From the NCBI GenBank assembly GCA_039819085.1, contig JBCBSQ010000007.1, positions 1 to 64,000 on the forward strand: 64,000 nt of DNA, read 5' to 3'. This document shows, piece by piece, positions 44,369 through 52,922 of this stretch (its first letter is position 1; each line of letters begins with the position of its first letter). Source of the DNA: MED-G105 sp039819085 (lineage in GTDB: Bacteria; Pseudomonadota; Alphaproteobacteria; Caulobacterales; Parvularculaceae). The notes beneath the pieces are model-generated. The model made no database searches, had not been told where the DNA came from, and was given only the letters and a program-made list of their open reading frames with translations. The position numbers and the translations under genes were made by a program.

Positions 44369-44434
44369 ACGCGTCCCCCGCGCCACCGGTTTTCACGGAC
44401 CGGCTGTCGCGCCAGAAAGTGAAAGGCGCGGCTG

Positions 44435-45814
44435 ATGGAAGAGGCGCTCGCCAAAATCGCCATTGTCGGCCGGCCGAATGTCGGCAAGTCGACGCTCTTC
44501 AACCGTCTTGTCGGGCGGCGTCTCGCGATCGTGGACGACACGCCGGGCGTTACGCGTGACCGTCGCGAGGCGGACGCCGAACTCGGCGATCTTCAGTTCA
44601 CCGCTGTCGACACGCCTGGCCTTGAAAAGGCGCCGGCTGACGCCCTCGAAGGCCGGATGCGCGCCCAGACCGAGCAGGCGATCGCTGAATCCGCGGCTTG
44701 CATCTTCGTTATCGACGCGCGCGCTGGCCTAACCGGACTTGACCGCGCTTTCGCCGAACTGATCCGCGAAAGCGGAAAGCCGGTTATCCTGCTCGCGAAT
44801 AAAGCGGAAAGCGCGGCGGCGGACGATGGCGTTATGGAGGCCTATGAACTGGGTCTCGGCGAGCCAATCGCGTTTTCAGCCGAGCATGGCGAGGGGCTCG
44901 CCGAACTATTCGTCGCGCTCGAGCCGATTATTGAGGCGCATGCGGAGGAAGCCGGCGCCGAAGAGGAGATCGCCTGGGATGACCCGCGAAAGCCGCTTCG
45001 GGTCGCGATCGTCGGTCGGCCGAACGCCGGCAAATCGACTCTCGTCAATCGCCTGCTCGGGGAGGACCGCGTTCTGACGGGGCCTGAAGCCGGCATTACG
45101 CGCGATGCGATTTCCGTCGAGTGGCGCTGGGAAGGGCCTGACCGCGACTGGCCGGTCAAGCTCTTTGACACTGCGGGCATGCGGAAGAAATCTCGGGTTC
45201 AGTCAAAGCTCGAAAAGATGTCGGTCAGCGACGCCATACGCGCGGTAAAGTTCGCCGAAGTTGTGGTGCTGCTGATTGACGCCGACAAACCCTTCGAAAA
45301 ACAGGATCTTCAGATTGCGGATTTCGCCATGCGCGAAGGCCGCGCGCTCGTTATCGGCGTCAACAAATGGGACCTCGTCGAGGACAAGAACGCAGAAGCG
45401 TCTCGCTTGAAGGAGATGGCGGCGCGTCTCTTGCCCCAGGCGCCCGGCGCGCCCCTGGTCTTCCTTTCCGGGCTCACAGGCAGATCCGTAGAGAAACTGA
45501 TGCCGGCGATCGTGAAGGTCTATATCGACTGGAACGCGCGCATCAAAACGCCAGACCTCAATCAGTGGCTGTCCGACGCGACCGCCCGTCATCCGCCGCC
45601 GGCCGTCGCCGGACAGCGCATCAAACTGCGCTATATCGCGCAGGTGAAAACACGTCCGCCGACTTTTGTCGCAAAATGCACGCGTGCGGATGATGTGCCG
45701 GAGTCCTATCGGCGATATCTCGTGAATTCCCTGCGCGAGGCGTTTGATCTGCCGGCGGTGCCGGTCCGTCTTCTCCTGGAGCGGCCGAAGAACCCTTACG
45801 CGGACAAGGCTTGA
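44435..45814 (+). CDS. der: Ribosome biogenesis GTPase Der (EngA)
   Basis: 459 residues with two tandem GTPase domains: IVGRPNVGKSTLFNRL ... DTPGL ... NKAE, and IVGRPNAGKSTLVNRLL ... DTAGMRKKSRV ... NKWD. A C-terminal KH-like domain with LKYIAQ-type sequence (KLRYIAQVKTRPPTF) follows. It is needed for 50S subunit maturation. Length and domain order are standard. Confidence 0.97.
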   Translation: MEEALAKIAIVGRPNVGKSTLFNRLVGRRLAIVDDTPGVTRDRREADAELGDLQFTAVDTPGLEKAPADALEGRMRAQTEQAIAESAACIFVIDARAGLTGLDRAFAELIRESGKPVILLANKAESAAADDGVMEAYELGLGEPIAFSAEHGEGLAELFVALEPIIEAHAEEAGAEEEIAWDDPRKPLRVAIVGRPNAGKSTLVNRLLGEDRVLTGPEAGITRDAISVEWRWEGPDRDWPVKLFDTAGMRKKSRVQSKLEKMSVSDAIRAVKFAEVVVLLIDADKPFEKQDLQIADFAMREGRALVIGVNKWDLVEDKNAEASRLKEMAARLLPQAPGAPLVFLSGLTGRSVEKLMPAIVKVYIDWNARIKTPDLNQWLSDATARHPPPAVAGQRIKLRYIAQVKTRPPTFVAKCTRADDVPESYRRYLVNSLREAFDLPAVPVRLLLERPKNPYADKA

Positions 45815-45822
45815 GCGCGTCC

Positions 45823-46815
45823 TTATCCGGTCGGTTGGCGTCGCTGCGCTTCCTCGGCTGATAAGAGACTGTAGATTACGCCCGAAGGTCGCCCGGTGAC
45901 CGGCAACTGTCGGTCCGACTGGAAAGCCATAAGCGCAGTGGAGCTGCGTCGCCCCCAGACGCCATCCGCGGCGCCGGCGTCGTAGCCGAGCGCCGTCAGT
46001 CGTTCCTGCACCATTGCGCGCCTGTCGTTTGGGGTTGCAGCGGCGTAGCGCTTCAGCGCTTCACGATAGTACGCCGTCGCCGCCCAGCCGATCTCGAGGC
46101 ATGGCCGGTAGTCGATGCCGTAGTATCGGGCGATGTGCACAAGCGTCGCCGCCTCAGCGATCCGGCGCTGCGCCATCTGTGGCCCATCCGCCCACCGACG
46201 GTCAAACGACAGGTCGATGAGATCGCCGCTGTTCTCCACCAGCAGGCGCGCGCCGAATTCGCCGGACGCCAACATAACGCCGATGGCGGATGAAAAGACG
46301 ACGACGCCGTTCTGAGACGCTGTGAAGTCGCCGGCGACGAAATCGAAACGGCGTTCCTTCTCCGCGCCGAAACGAAACCTTCCGACTCTGCCGTCGAGGT
46401 CGCCGGTCGTGCGTCGGAGAATTTCGTCGTCCTGCGTCCAGGCGCCGGAGATGAGCAGGCGTCCGGGCTTTGAGTTCCCGCTCTGTTTCAGCGTTGATCT
46501 GACGCGGGGCGTTTCCATTTTTGAAATCGCCGTATGGAAAAGCCACTCGCCCGCCTGGCTCAAGCGGCCGTCATCATTGAGGCGTGGTGGGATCGTCCGG
46601 TCACGGATTCGGCTCACGTGAACGATCAGCGGCGGGCGTTTCGCGTCGTCAATAAGCTGGCCGAGGCATTTCAGCCCGAATGAATGCTCCGTCATCACCG
46701 GCGCGACTTCGCCTCGGCCAATTCCGGCCGTCTCCGGCGCGCCGACGGACGCGCAGGCCGACGCCGAGAGCATCACCGTCGAGGCGAGCGCGCGCAAAGG
46801 TTTTGATTTGATCAT
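45823..46815 (-). CDS. Lipoprotein with C-terminal peptidoglycan-binding domain
   Basis: 330 residues. The signal ends near LSASAC. The C-terminal ~70 residues form a PG_binding_1-like domain (VQERLTALGYDAGAADGVWGRRSSTALMAFQSDRQLPVTG). The N-terminal ~220 residues are unrecognised; segments such as PLIVHVSRIRDRTIPPRL and a long beta-rich body faintly recall CsgG/HfaB-type proteins, but I would not assign that. Its ATG overlaps the stop of the response regulator gene by four bases (ATGA), so the two are translationally coupled. Confidence 0.65.
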   Translation of the reverse strand: MIKSKPLRALASTVMLSASACASVGAPETAGIGRGEVAPVMTEHSFGLKCLGQLIDDAKRPPLIVHVSRIRDRTIPPRLNDDGRLSQAGEWLFHTAISKMETPRVRSTLKQSGNSKPGRLLISGAWTQDDEILRRTTGDLDGRVGRFRFGAEKERRFDFVAGDFTASQNGVVVFSSAIGVMLASGEFGARLLVENSGDLIDLSFDRRWADGPQMAQRRIAEAATLVHIARYYGIDYRPCLEIGWAATAYYREALKRYAAATPNDRRAMVQERLTALGYDAGAADGVWGRRSSTALMAFQSDRQLPVTGRPSGVIYSLLSAEEAQRRQPTG

Positions 46816-47519
46816 TCCGCTTCCCCATTTGTTGTGCGCGGCGGCAGATCCAGGATCCGGTATCCGCGCCGGCGGATGGTATCAATCAGCGCCCGTTCGC
46901 CAGGCGCATCGATCTTGCGACGGAGCTTTCCGATATAGACGTCGACGATATTGGAGGTGGGATCGGCGCCGGCGCCCCAGACATTGCTGAGGATCCGGGC
47001 GCGGCTGAACACCTTTCCGGGCTCGGACATAAAGAGCTCCAGGATCGAAAGCTCTTTCGACGTCAACTCGATTGCGCGTTCCGTCCGAGAGACATTGAGC
47101 GTCTCCCGGTCATAGACGAGATCGTCAACGCGGAGTTTCACTCTGCGTTCGTCATATCGCCTGCCCCGGCGTCCGATCGCTTCAATGCGAGCGAGCAACT
47201 CCTCGAATGAATAGGGCTTTGTGACATAGTCGTCGCCGCCCTGTCGCAAGCCTCTGATGCGGTCGTCAACGCCCGACTGGGTGGAAAGAAAGACAATCGG
47301 CGCCGAGACGCCGTAGCTGCGAAGCTTTGAGCAAAGATCGAAGCCCGATGTCTTTGGCAGGATCGTCTCCAGGATAATGGCTTTCAGATTGAAGCGGGTC
47401 GCCATGTCAAGCGCGCCGCCAGGGTCATCAGTACAAAGAACGCCGTAGCCTTCAGCCCGAAAACCGGCGTCAAGGAAGCTGCGCGTTCTGGGGTCCGGAT
47501 CAACAATCAGGATAGTCAT
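46812..47519 (-). CDS. OmpR-family response regulator with Glu at the phosphoacceptor position
   Basis: 235 residues from the ATG at 47519. The receiver domain (1-120) aligns well with OmpR/PhoB types, but the usual Asp in LLDxxLP is Glu51 (IILETILP). The acidic pair is also altered (IVDPDP instead of VDDxP); FLST and VTKPYS are normal. The C-terminal winged helix is intact (LTSKELSILELFMSEPGKVFSR, NIVDVYIGKLRRKID). It may be active without phosphorylation. It is cotranscribed with the peptidoglycan-binding lipoprotein, and no histidine kinase is adjacent. Confidence 0.9.
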   Translation of the reverse strand: MTILIVDPDPRTRSFLDAGFRAEGYGVLCTDDPGGALDMATRFNLKAIILETILPKTSGFDLCSKLRSYGVSAPIVFLSTQSGVDDRIRGLRQGGDDYVTKPYSFEELLARIEAIGRRGRRYDERRVKLRVDDLVYDRETLNVSRTERAIELTSKELSILELFMSEPGKVFSRARILSNVWGAGADPTSNIVDVYIGKLRRKIDAPGERALIDTIRRRGYRILDLPPRTTNGEAE

Positions 47520-47797
47520 GGGGTCCGGCGGTCCCATGGCCGCGCCGCGCACGCGCCTTCAAGCCAGCCGTCTGCGATCCTGCGGCCGGCTAGATCAATG
47601 TTCTTGACCTTGTGCGATGGCATTGCTTCGTCCGTCCGTTCGGGCTTCGCATTGTTGACGGATCAGCGGACCGTTTATTCCGAGGCGGGGCGGATTTCTC
47701 TTTTTCGGCGGTTGTTGGGGGCGTTAACGCAGTTCGCCCCGCGGACTTTCGTCCACGGGGCGGTCTTCGTCCGCGCCACATCGCGGCCATGGGGGAA

Positions 47798-48883
47798 CTA
47801 GGCGGCGACCCGCGACGAAGACAAGCCGATGACGGCGCCGGCGGCTTCCGCGAGTAGGCTCTTTGCGCCCTGGGCGCTGGCAAGGACATTCTTGGTGAGG
47901 AAGGTCACGCCCGCTTCCTGGGCCGCCTCCTCGCAGGCCATCGGGGAGCGTGTGACGACGCCGGTGACGCCGAGGACGCGGTGGCCGGCGTTTCGCAATG
48001 TCGCCAATCCGTTAATGGCGCTCAGCGCGTCGCCGGCCGCGAAAAGCGCGCCATCCGTCAAGGTGCGGAAAGAAGGGTCACGCATCAGCGCGGCTGTCTC
48101 TTTCTGCAGGACGCCGTCAGCGACCTCCATCACGATGACGTCGACGCTTCGCGCGCTGAGGTGCGCGACAAGGCTTTGCGCGACCGAACGTATCTGATCA
48201 TGTTCGACGCCAAACGTCGTGGCGTAGCCAAGGTCCGTGAAGTCGAGAACCGCATCGGCGCCGGCGTCGAGATAGGCGTTGAAATCCCCGCATGCGCCCG
48301 TGCCGGTGGCTTTGCACGCGCCGACTTTGAGGCCGGCCTTGGCCAATCCGTGGATCAATGACGCCGCGCTCGTCGTCTTGCCGGCGTTCATCGTCGCGCC
48401 GAAGACCGAGATGACGGTCGGCCTTTCGCCGCTCGCCGACGCCTGCGGCAGCGCGTAGTCCGCAACGTTGAGCGGCGCGCCGGACGCGCCTGCGAGCCGG
48501 CCGCGCACCTGTAGAAGCGTCGGGGTCTTCATGCGCCCGTGCTGGCGGGTGACGACGCCGCACACGCCGCCAGCGGCGACGAGGTGGGCGTAGTCGCCGT
48601 CTAACTCTGCGATGCATTCGAACTGGTCCGGAGCGTATCGCGCGCCGAGGCATGCGACGATTTCATCGCCGGGATAAAGAACCGCGCGACGTCCGGACGT
48701 TAGTTGAAGGCCGCCATGCTGGCCGATGTCGACGACGCTCGCGCTGACGAGATCGCCAGGCCGCAAGGGACGCGCGGCATCCTCGTCGACGGGGATCAGC
48801 ATCGCCGCGTCGGCGCGCGCGACACGCCGCGTCGTGAAGGCCCATTTCGCGTTCTGAACGCGGGGGTCGGTCATAAGCGTCAT
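47798..48883 (-). CDS. P-loop NTPase, DUF1611-like / MobB-like
   Basis: 361 residues with AGGAGGAG just before the ATG at 48883. An N-terminal beta-rich domain (about 1-160) precedes a P-loop domain with VFGATMNAGKTTSAASLIHGL, KVGACKATGTGACGDFNAYLDAGADAVLDFTDLG and VIVMEVADGVLQKETAAL. This resembles the MobB/BioD-like part of DUF1611 proteins, some of which are implicated in acyl-amino-acid metabolism; no activity can be assigned. It is the last gene of the beta-hydroxylase/hydrolase/ABC cassette, 67 bp after the ABC gene. Confidence 0.65.
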   Translation of the reverse strand: MTLMTDPRVQNAKWAFTTRRVARADAAMLIPVDEDAARPLRPGDLVSASVVDIGQHGGLQLTSGRRAVLYPGDEIVACLGARYAPDQFECIAELDGDYAHLVAAGGVCGVVTRQHGRMKTPTLLQVRGRLAGASGAPLNVADYALPQASASGERPTVISVFGATMNAGKTTSAASLIHGLAKAGLKVGACKATGTGACGDFNAYLDAGADAVLDFTDLGYATTFGVEHDQIRSVAQSLVAHLSARSVDVIVMEVADGVLQKETAALMRDPSFRTLTDGALFAAGDALSAINGLATLRNAGHRVLGVTGVVTRSPMACEEAAQEAGVTFLTKNVLASAQGAKSLLAEAAGAVIGLSSSRVAA

Positions 48884-48950
48884 ATTCTCCTCCTGATGTC
48901 GTATGCTTTGCGGGGTGGTGGGGGAAGTCAGTTCCAGTCAATCGGGTCCG

Positions 48951-50645
48951 TCATGCGGCGGGACGCAGGCTGAAAAACTCAGCAATCGGACCGGTTCGAG
49001 CGTCCAGGTCCTCTGGGCGCCCGGTCGCCGCGACGGCGCCATCCGCGACGAGCCAGATAGCGTCGGCCGCGCGCGCGGTCCGGATGTTATGCGTCGCGAC
49101 AAGGGCGGTCGCCTGAGTCTCATCATAGAGCCTCGTCAGCAGGCCCACGCCTTGCGGATCAAGCACGTCATCCGGTTCATCGAGAAGCAGGAGCTTCGGA
49201 CGGATAAGCGCCGCGCGCGTCAGCATCAGGCGGCGGGCTTCTCCGGCTGATAGGTTGCGCCCGGCTTCGCTGACCTGTCCGTCAAGACCGCCTAATCGCT
49301 CGATCACCGCGGCGAACCCGTATGTTGCCGCGGTCTTGAAAATGTCGGCGTCGTCGGGGCGCTCCGCGCAACCCATCGTCAGGGCCCGGCGCAATGATCC
49401 CGCGAGGATCGGAGAGCGGCCGCCGACATAGGCGATCGCGCGCCGGCGTTCCGCGGCGGTGAGCGATGTTGGGGCGACGCCATCGATCCGGACCCGGCCT
49501 TTCATTGGAAGCTCAAGGCCCGCCGCGAGCGTCAGGAGCGTCGATTTCCCGGCGCCGTTGGCGCCGATGACCGCGATGCGTTCTCCAGGCGCCGCTTCGA
49601 CCGTCACGTTGCGAATGGCGCGCGCGGTGACAGCGTTGAACGACAGTCGAGCCGGCGCGGTTGGCCCGAGGACGCGCCGCGCCTTGTCGGCGCGCGGTCG
49701 TCTATGGCGCTTGAGTTTCGGCGCGCCAAGCAGGCGTTCGCATTTCGCGCGCGCGGCGGCGTAGGCGCGATGGCGGTCCCAGACGCCTGCGAGCCGCCGC
49801 ATAGGGTGGGTCAGGATTGAGAGCGCCGCCATTTCGCCGGCGACGTCCGCGGCGGTCGCGCCGGTCAGGATTGCAGACGTGAAGAGGCTCGCCGCCGCCG
49901 CGCCAGCCGCTGCGTCCGGGATGGCGTCAAGCAGTCCGCCGCCCTGCGCCCGGGTCAGCGCCGCCTGGGTCAGGCGTTCGGTTCTGCGCTTCATGTTGCG
50001 CCGTTCGATTTCCATACGGCCCATCAGTCGAAGCTCCGGCGCGCAGGCGATCCGTTCGCTCATGTCCGCCGCAAGGCGCGATCGTCTCGACCGCAGTCGC
50101 CGGTGCGCCGGCGCGAGCAAAAACCCGATGACGCAAACGGCCGTGACGCCAATCGCGATCGGAACGATCGCCGCCGCGCCAAGCGCCGGATTGAGGGAGA
50201 TCAGAACAATCGCTGCGGCTGGGAGCGTGATCGCCGCTGAAATCAGTCTGCCGACGCCAAGGCCGACCCATCCGCGCACCGAGGATAAATCTCCGACGAA
50301 TCGCAAGGCGAGCGCGCCTGACCGGTAAGAGGCGACGGCGGTTGTCGGCATTGCGGCGACATGGTTGAAGAGCTTCTCGCGCAAGACCGCGGCGTAACCC
50401 TGGCCGACGCGTTCCGAAACGACACGTTCGCGAACGCGCAGCGCAGCGATAATGACGCCGCTGCAAGCGATCGCGGCGATTGAGCCCGTCGCCGCAGACG
50501 GATCTTCGTTCCTGATCGCGGCGAAGACATCTCTGGTGGCGAAGGCCGCCCAGCCGGCGGCGACGGCCTGTCCTAGCGCGCATGCGGCAATCTCCGCGAT
50601 CCGACGCCATCGCCCTTCCGCGCCGATGTGGGGCATCCGGCTCAT
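48951..50645 (-). CDS. ABC exporter, fused membrane and ATP-binding domains
   Basis: 564 residues. The transmembrane domain (about 1-320) is followed by a nucleotide-binding domain with GANGAGKSTLL and LLLLDEPDDVLD. Two features are atypical: the signature loop reads LSAGEARRLML rather than LSGGQ, and the residues after Walker B read DEPDD. The ATG overlaps the hydrolase stop (ATGA). It probably exports the product of the cassette (inference). The C-terminus is short and no peptidase domain is fused. Confidence 0.85.
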   Translation of the reverse strand: MSRMPHIGAEGRWRRIAEIAACALGQAVAAGWAAFATRDVFAAIRNEDPSAATGSIAAIACSGVIIAALRVRERVVSERVGQGYAAVLREKLFNHVAAMPTTAVASYRSGALALRFVGDLSSVRGWVGLGVGRLISAAITLPAAAIVLISLNPALGAAAIVPIAIGVTAVCVIGFLLAPAHRRLRSRRSRLAADMSERIACAPELRLMGRMEIERRNMKRRTERLTQAALTRAQGGGLLDAIPDAAAGAAAASLFTSAILTGATAADVAGEMAALSILTHPMRRLAGVWDRHRAYAAARAKCERLLGAPKLKRHRRPRADKARRVLGPTAPARLSFNAVTARAIRNVTVEAAPGERIAVIGANGAGKSTLLTLAAGLELPMKGRVRIDGVAPTSLTAAERRRAIAYVGGRSPILAGSLRRALTMGCAERPDDADIFKTAATYGFAAVIERLGGLDGQVSEAGRNLSAGEARRLMLTRAALIRPKLLLLDEPDDVLDPQGVGLLTRLYDETQATALVATHNIRTARAADAIWLVADGAVAATGRPEDLDARTGPIAEFFSLRPAA

Positions 50646-51547
50646 GCTTCGGCTCCCGACTCCGCGGCGTTGGCGGCCTCGGCGACGAGATGGTCAAGCC
50701 CGCCGGCGCGCACGCATTCGCCAAAGCTGTGGCCGCATCCGGTGAGAACTTCGAAACGGACGTTTGCCTCAACCCCCGCCGCCCGCGAAGCGACGGCCAT
50801 CGCGCGCGACCAGTTGCGCGCGCGCGCGATCCTCGAGCGCCCCTGTTGGCGGTCGATCCTTGGTCCTGAGCGGGTATTCTTGTCGACGACGCAGTCTCGC
50901 CCGCCGATCGCAACGAGTGTTGGTATCGTCAGGAACGCCGGAAGATTGTCGCGCATCCGCCCGCCCCAGTCGGCCGAGTTGCGATTGGTCTGTTCGCCGA
51001 GACCATAAGGAAATGGCTCATCATCGAAAAACGTGTACCAGCCAGCGGACGCAATCGTTAGCGACCGCGCGCGCCCGGGGTAAAGAAGCGCAAAGCGATG
51101 CGCGAATTGCGCGCCCCCGGAATAGCCGAACAGATGAAATCGCAGATCGGCGGAGAGGCCGAACGCTGCGAGGGCAGGGGCCGTCAAAAGCTTGATGAGC
51201 GCGAGGTCTGCGCGCTGACCTGCGACGAGGCGTTGATACGACGGCCACGGCCGCTTGCGGAAGTGCGGCGCAATAACGGCCCGTCCCGCCGCGCAACACG
51301 CGGGCGCGAGGAGCTTCGCCTGCTCGCGGGCGTCGCGCGTTATTCCGTGCACCGCCACAATTGGCGCTCCCGTCACGATCCCGTTCTTCGGCGCGGCGAC
51401 CCAGCACTCCAGATCGGTGCGGTCCGATCCAAAACGATGTCGGACAAGCGAGAAGCCAAGCTGCGCCTCGGCGGCGTTCTGGCCCGTTTCGCAGTGCGCC
51501 CGCGTATCATCAGTGGCGGGTTCAGGGCTCATGGGTTCATGCAGCAT
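50642..51547 (-). CDS. Alpha/beta-hydrolase family protein
   Basis: 301 residues. IVAVHGITRD (oxyanion region), FHLFGYSGGAQFAHRFALLYPGRARSL (nucleophile elbow GYSGG), IGGRDCVVD (acid) and TGCGHSFGECV (His) make a complete hydrolase triad. The ATG at 51547 overlaps the end of the hydroxylase gene and has AAGGAGG nine bases upstream, inside that gene. The fold is esterase/lipase-like; the substrate is unknown. Its coupling to hydroxylase and ABC genes suggests a tailoring or resistance role (inference). Confidence 0.8.
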   Translation of the reverse strand: MLHEPMSPEPATDDTRAHCETGQNAAEAQLGFSLVRHRFGSDRTDLECWVAAPKNGIVTGAPIVAVHGITRDAREQAKLLAPACCAAGRAVIAPHFRKRPWPSYQRLVAGQRADLALIKLLTAPALAAFGLSADLRFHLFGYSGGAQFAHRFALLYPGRARSLTIASAGWYTFFDDEPFPYGLGEQTNRNSADWGGRMRDNLPAFLTIPTLVAIGGRDCVVDKNTRSGPRIDRQQGRSRIARARNWSRAMAVASRAAGVEANVRFEVLTGCGHSFGECVRAGGLDHLVAEAANAAESGAEA

Positions 51548-52280
51548 CGCCGAACACCTCCTTGCGCGCCGCTTTCGGCAGCACATCGAAGATGAGGTGA
51601 ATTCTGTCCTCGTCGCCGTCATTGCGCGCTTCATGGACCTGCTTGTTGTCGAACCACCAAAGCTCGCCGGCGCGCATGCGCGTTTCTTCGTCGCCAGCCT
51701 TCATCCAGGAGCCGAGCGAGGATTTCAGAACAAGGTGATACCGGTCGCGCAAATGGTAGTACTCGCCGCGGTCAATGTGTGGGTAGACACGGCCGCCGGC
51801 GGGCAACTGAACGATCTTGGCGCGGCCAAGCAGGCCGTCGACGTCGACGGCGAAGTCGTCCAGAAAACGCCGGAAGATCGGAAACTTTTGCGACCCGGTC
51901 GTCCAGCGGCTTTCATGGACGTCCCGCCGCGCGCGGCCCTCGATTTCGGACCTGCGAAGGCCACGCAAGGGAATGGACAGCGACTCACGTTGGACTTTGA
52001 TTTTTGTCTGGCGGCCGGCGTTCGCGGCCCAAGCGTCTTCAACTGAGTCGATCTCCCGGAGAAACGAGCCGACGTCAACGCCCGTTTTCAGCATACGGAA
52101 CAATCTGTATGATTCGCTCAATCTCTCCTCCTGCGACTGTTGCGCCAGTTGAAGCGCGCCCTCAACAATGAGTGGCGCGAACCGCTCGACACACAGACGT
52201 GTCGAACCGGCTATTATTCCGACTACGGCGAGAAAAACGAGTTGTATCCTAGCGGCGGGAATTAACTTTAGGTATTTCAC
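51537..52280 (-). CDS. Aspartyl/asparaginyl beta-hydroxylase-like protein with N-terminal membrane anchor
   Basis: 247 residues with a GTG start. An N-terminal hydrophobic segment (IQLVFLAVVGIIAG) is followed by an Asp/Asn-hydroxylase-type double-stranded beta-helix: AGGRVYPHIDRGEYYHLRDRYHLVL supplies the HxD of the iron site, and GELWWFDNKQVHEARN plus RIHLIFDVL the distal His and 2-oxoglutarate-binding residues. Relatives hydroxylate Asp/Asn in proteins or peptides, or free metabolites. It is the first gene of a four-gene minus-strand cassette. Confidence 0.8.
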   Translation of the reverse strand: MKYLKLIPAARIQLVFLAVVGIIAGSTRLCVERFAPLIVEGALQLAQQSQEERLSESYRLFRMLKTGVDVGSFLREIDSVEDAWAANAGRQTKIKVQRESLSIPLRGLRRSEIEGRARRDVHESRWTTGSQKFPIFRRFLDDFAVDVDGLLGRAKIVQLPAGGRVYPHIDRGEYYHLRDRYHLVLKSSLGSWMKAGDEETRMRAGELWWFDNKQVHEARNDGDEDRIHLIFDVLPKAARKEVFGDAA

Positions 52281-52362
52281 CGACGCTTAGAGCGTTCATC
52301 ATCGCGCGTTCATCTGATATTCATCAACACGAAAAAATGGCGCGCGCTTTCTTGAAAACCAT

Positions 52363-52388
52363 GGAATAAGACTGAAAATAAAAACGTC
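52363..52388 (+). promoter_or_regulatory. Candidate ECF-type promoter of the acidic lipoprotein gene
   Basis: GGAATA at 52363, 16 nt, then CGTC at 52385. This matches the two elements found between the sigma factor and subtilase genes. It lies 20 bp upstream of the ATG at 52408. The GGAA-type -35 and CGTC -10 are typical of ECF promoters in general; the assignment to this sigma factor is inference. Confidence 0.5.
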
Positions 52389-52407
52389 TTGAGAGCATGT
52401 GTGATTG

Positions 52408-52809
52408 ATGCAGGCGGATGCGCAAATGGATTTGGGGTTTCTTCCGGCGGCGCGTCGACCGCGCAGTCGCTTGGTCGTTATCGCCTTCGGTGTCGTCGCG
52501 CTCTCTGGCTGCCTCGCGGCGCGCGAGTATCACTTTCTTGATGTCGTCAGCGCAGACCCCCGCGCTTCAGCGCCCGCCTCTTTCCGAAGGCGGTCCGCGC
52601 CAGAATTGGGTGCGGTCGAACCGGCGGCGTGTGACGAATCCGAGCGTTCGTCGTCGGATTGCGGGTGGATAGATCCTGACGAGTCGGATCTGTTGGACCC
52701 GGTTGATGAGGGTTTCGAGGACCTGGACGATTTGGACGACGATCTTGCCGATGACATCCTGGAAGACCTTGACCAGAACACCGATGACGAACTCGATGAT
52801 GACAACTAA
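52408..52809 (+). CDS. Small lipoprotein-like protein with Asp/Glu-rich C-terminal tail
   Basis: 133 residues. After a basic start, VVIAFGVVALSGC forms a lipobox. The mature part has two further Cys (ACDES, DCGWID) and the last ~45 residues are about half Asp/Glu (pattern LDDLDDDLADDILEDLD). No family recognised. ATG 52408 is used; ATG 52426 is possible. It is 113 bp upstream of the beta-barrel gene, same strand, and has an ECF-type promoter-like match. The acidic tail recalls the neighbouring subtilase, suggesting both bind Ca2+ or a common basic partner (inference). Confidence 0.65.
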   Translation: MQADAQMDLGFLPAARRPRSRLVVIAFGVVALSGCLAAREYHFLDVVSADPRASAPASFRRRSAPELGAVEPAACDESERSSSDCGWIDPDESDLLDPVDEGFEDLDDLDDDLADDILEDLDQNTDDELDDDN

Positions 52810-52922
52810 CTCGCGCATTCTTTTTTCATCAGCGCCAAATCCTAGGCCGCATTTGTCACGTAACTTTTAGAACTGGCGTGGTACGCCGCGCAGAACGGTT
52901 TTGAACTGAGGGGCGGGCGTCA

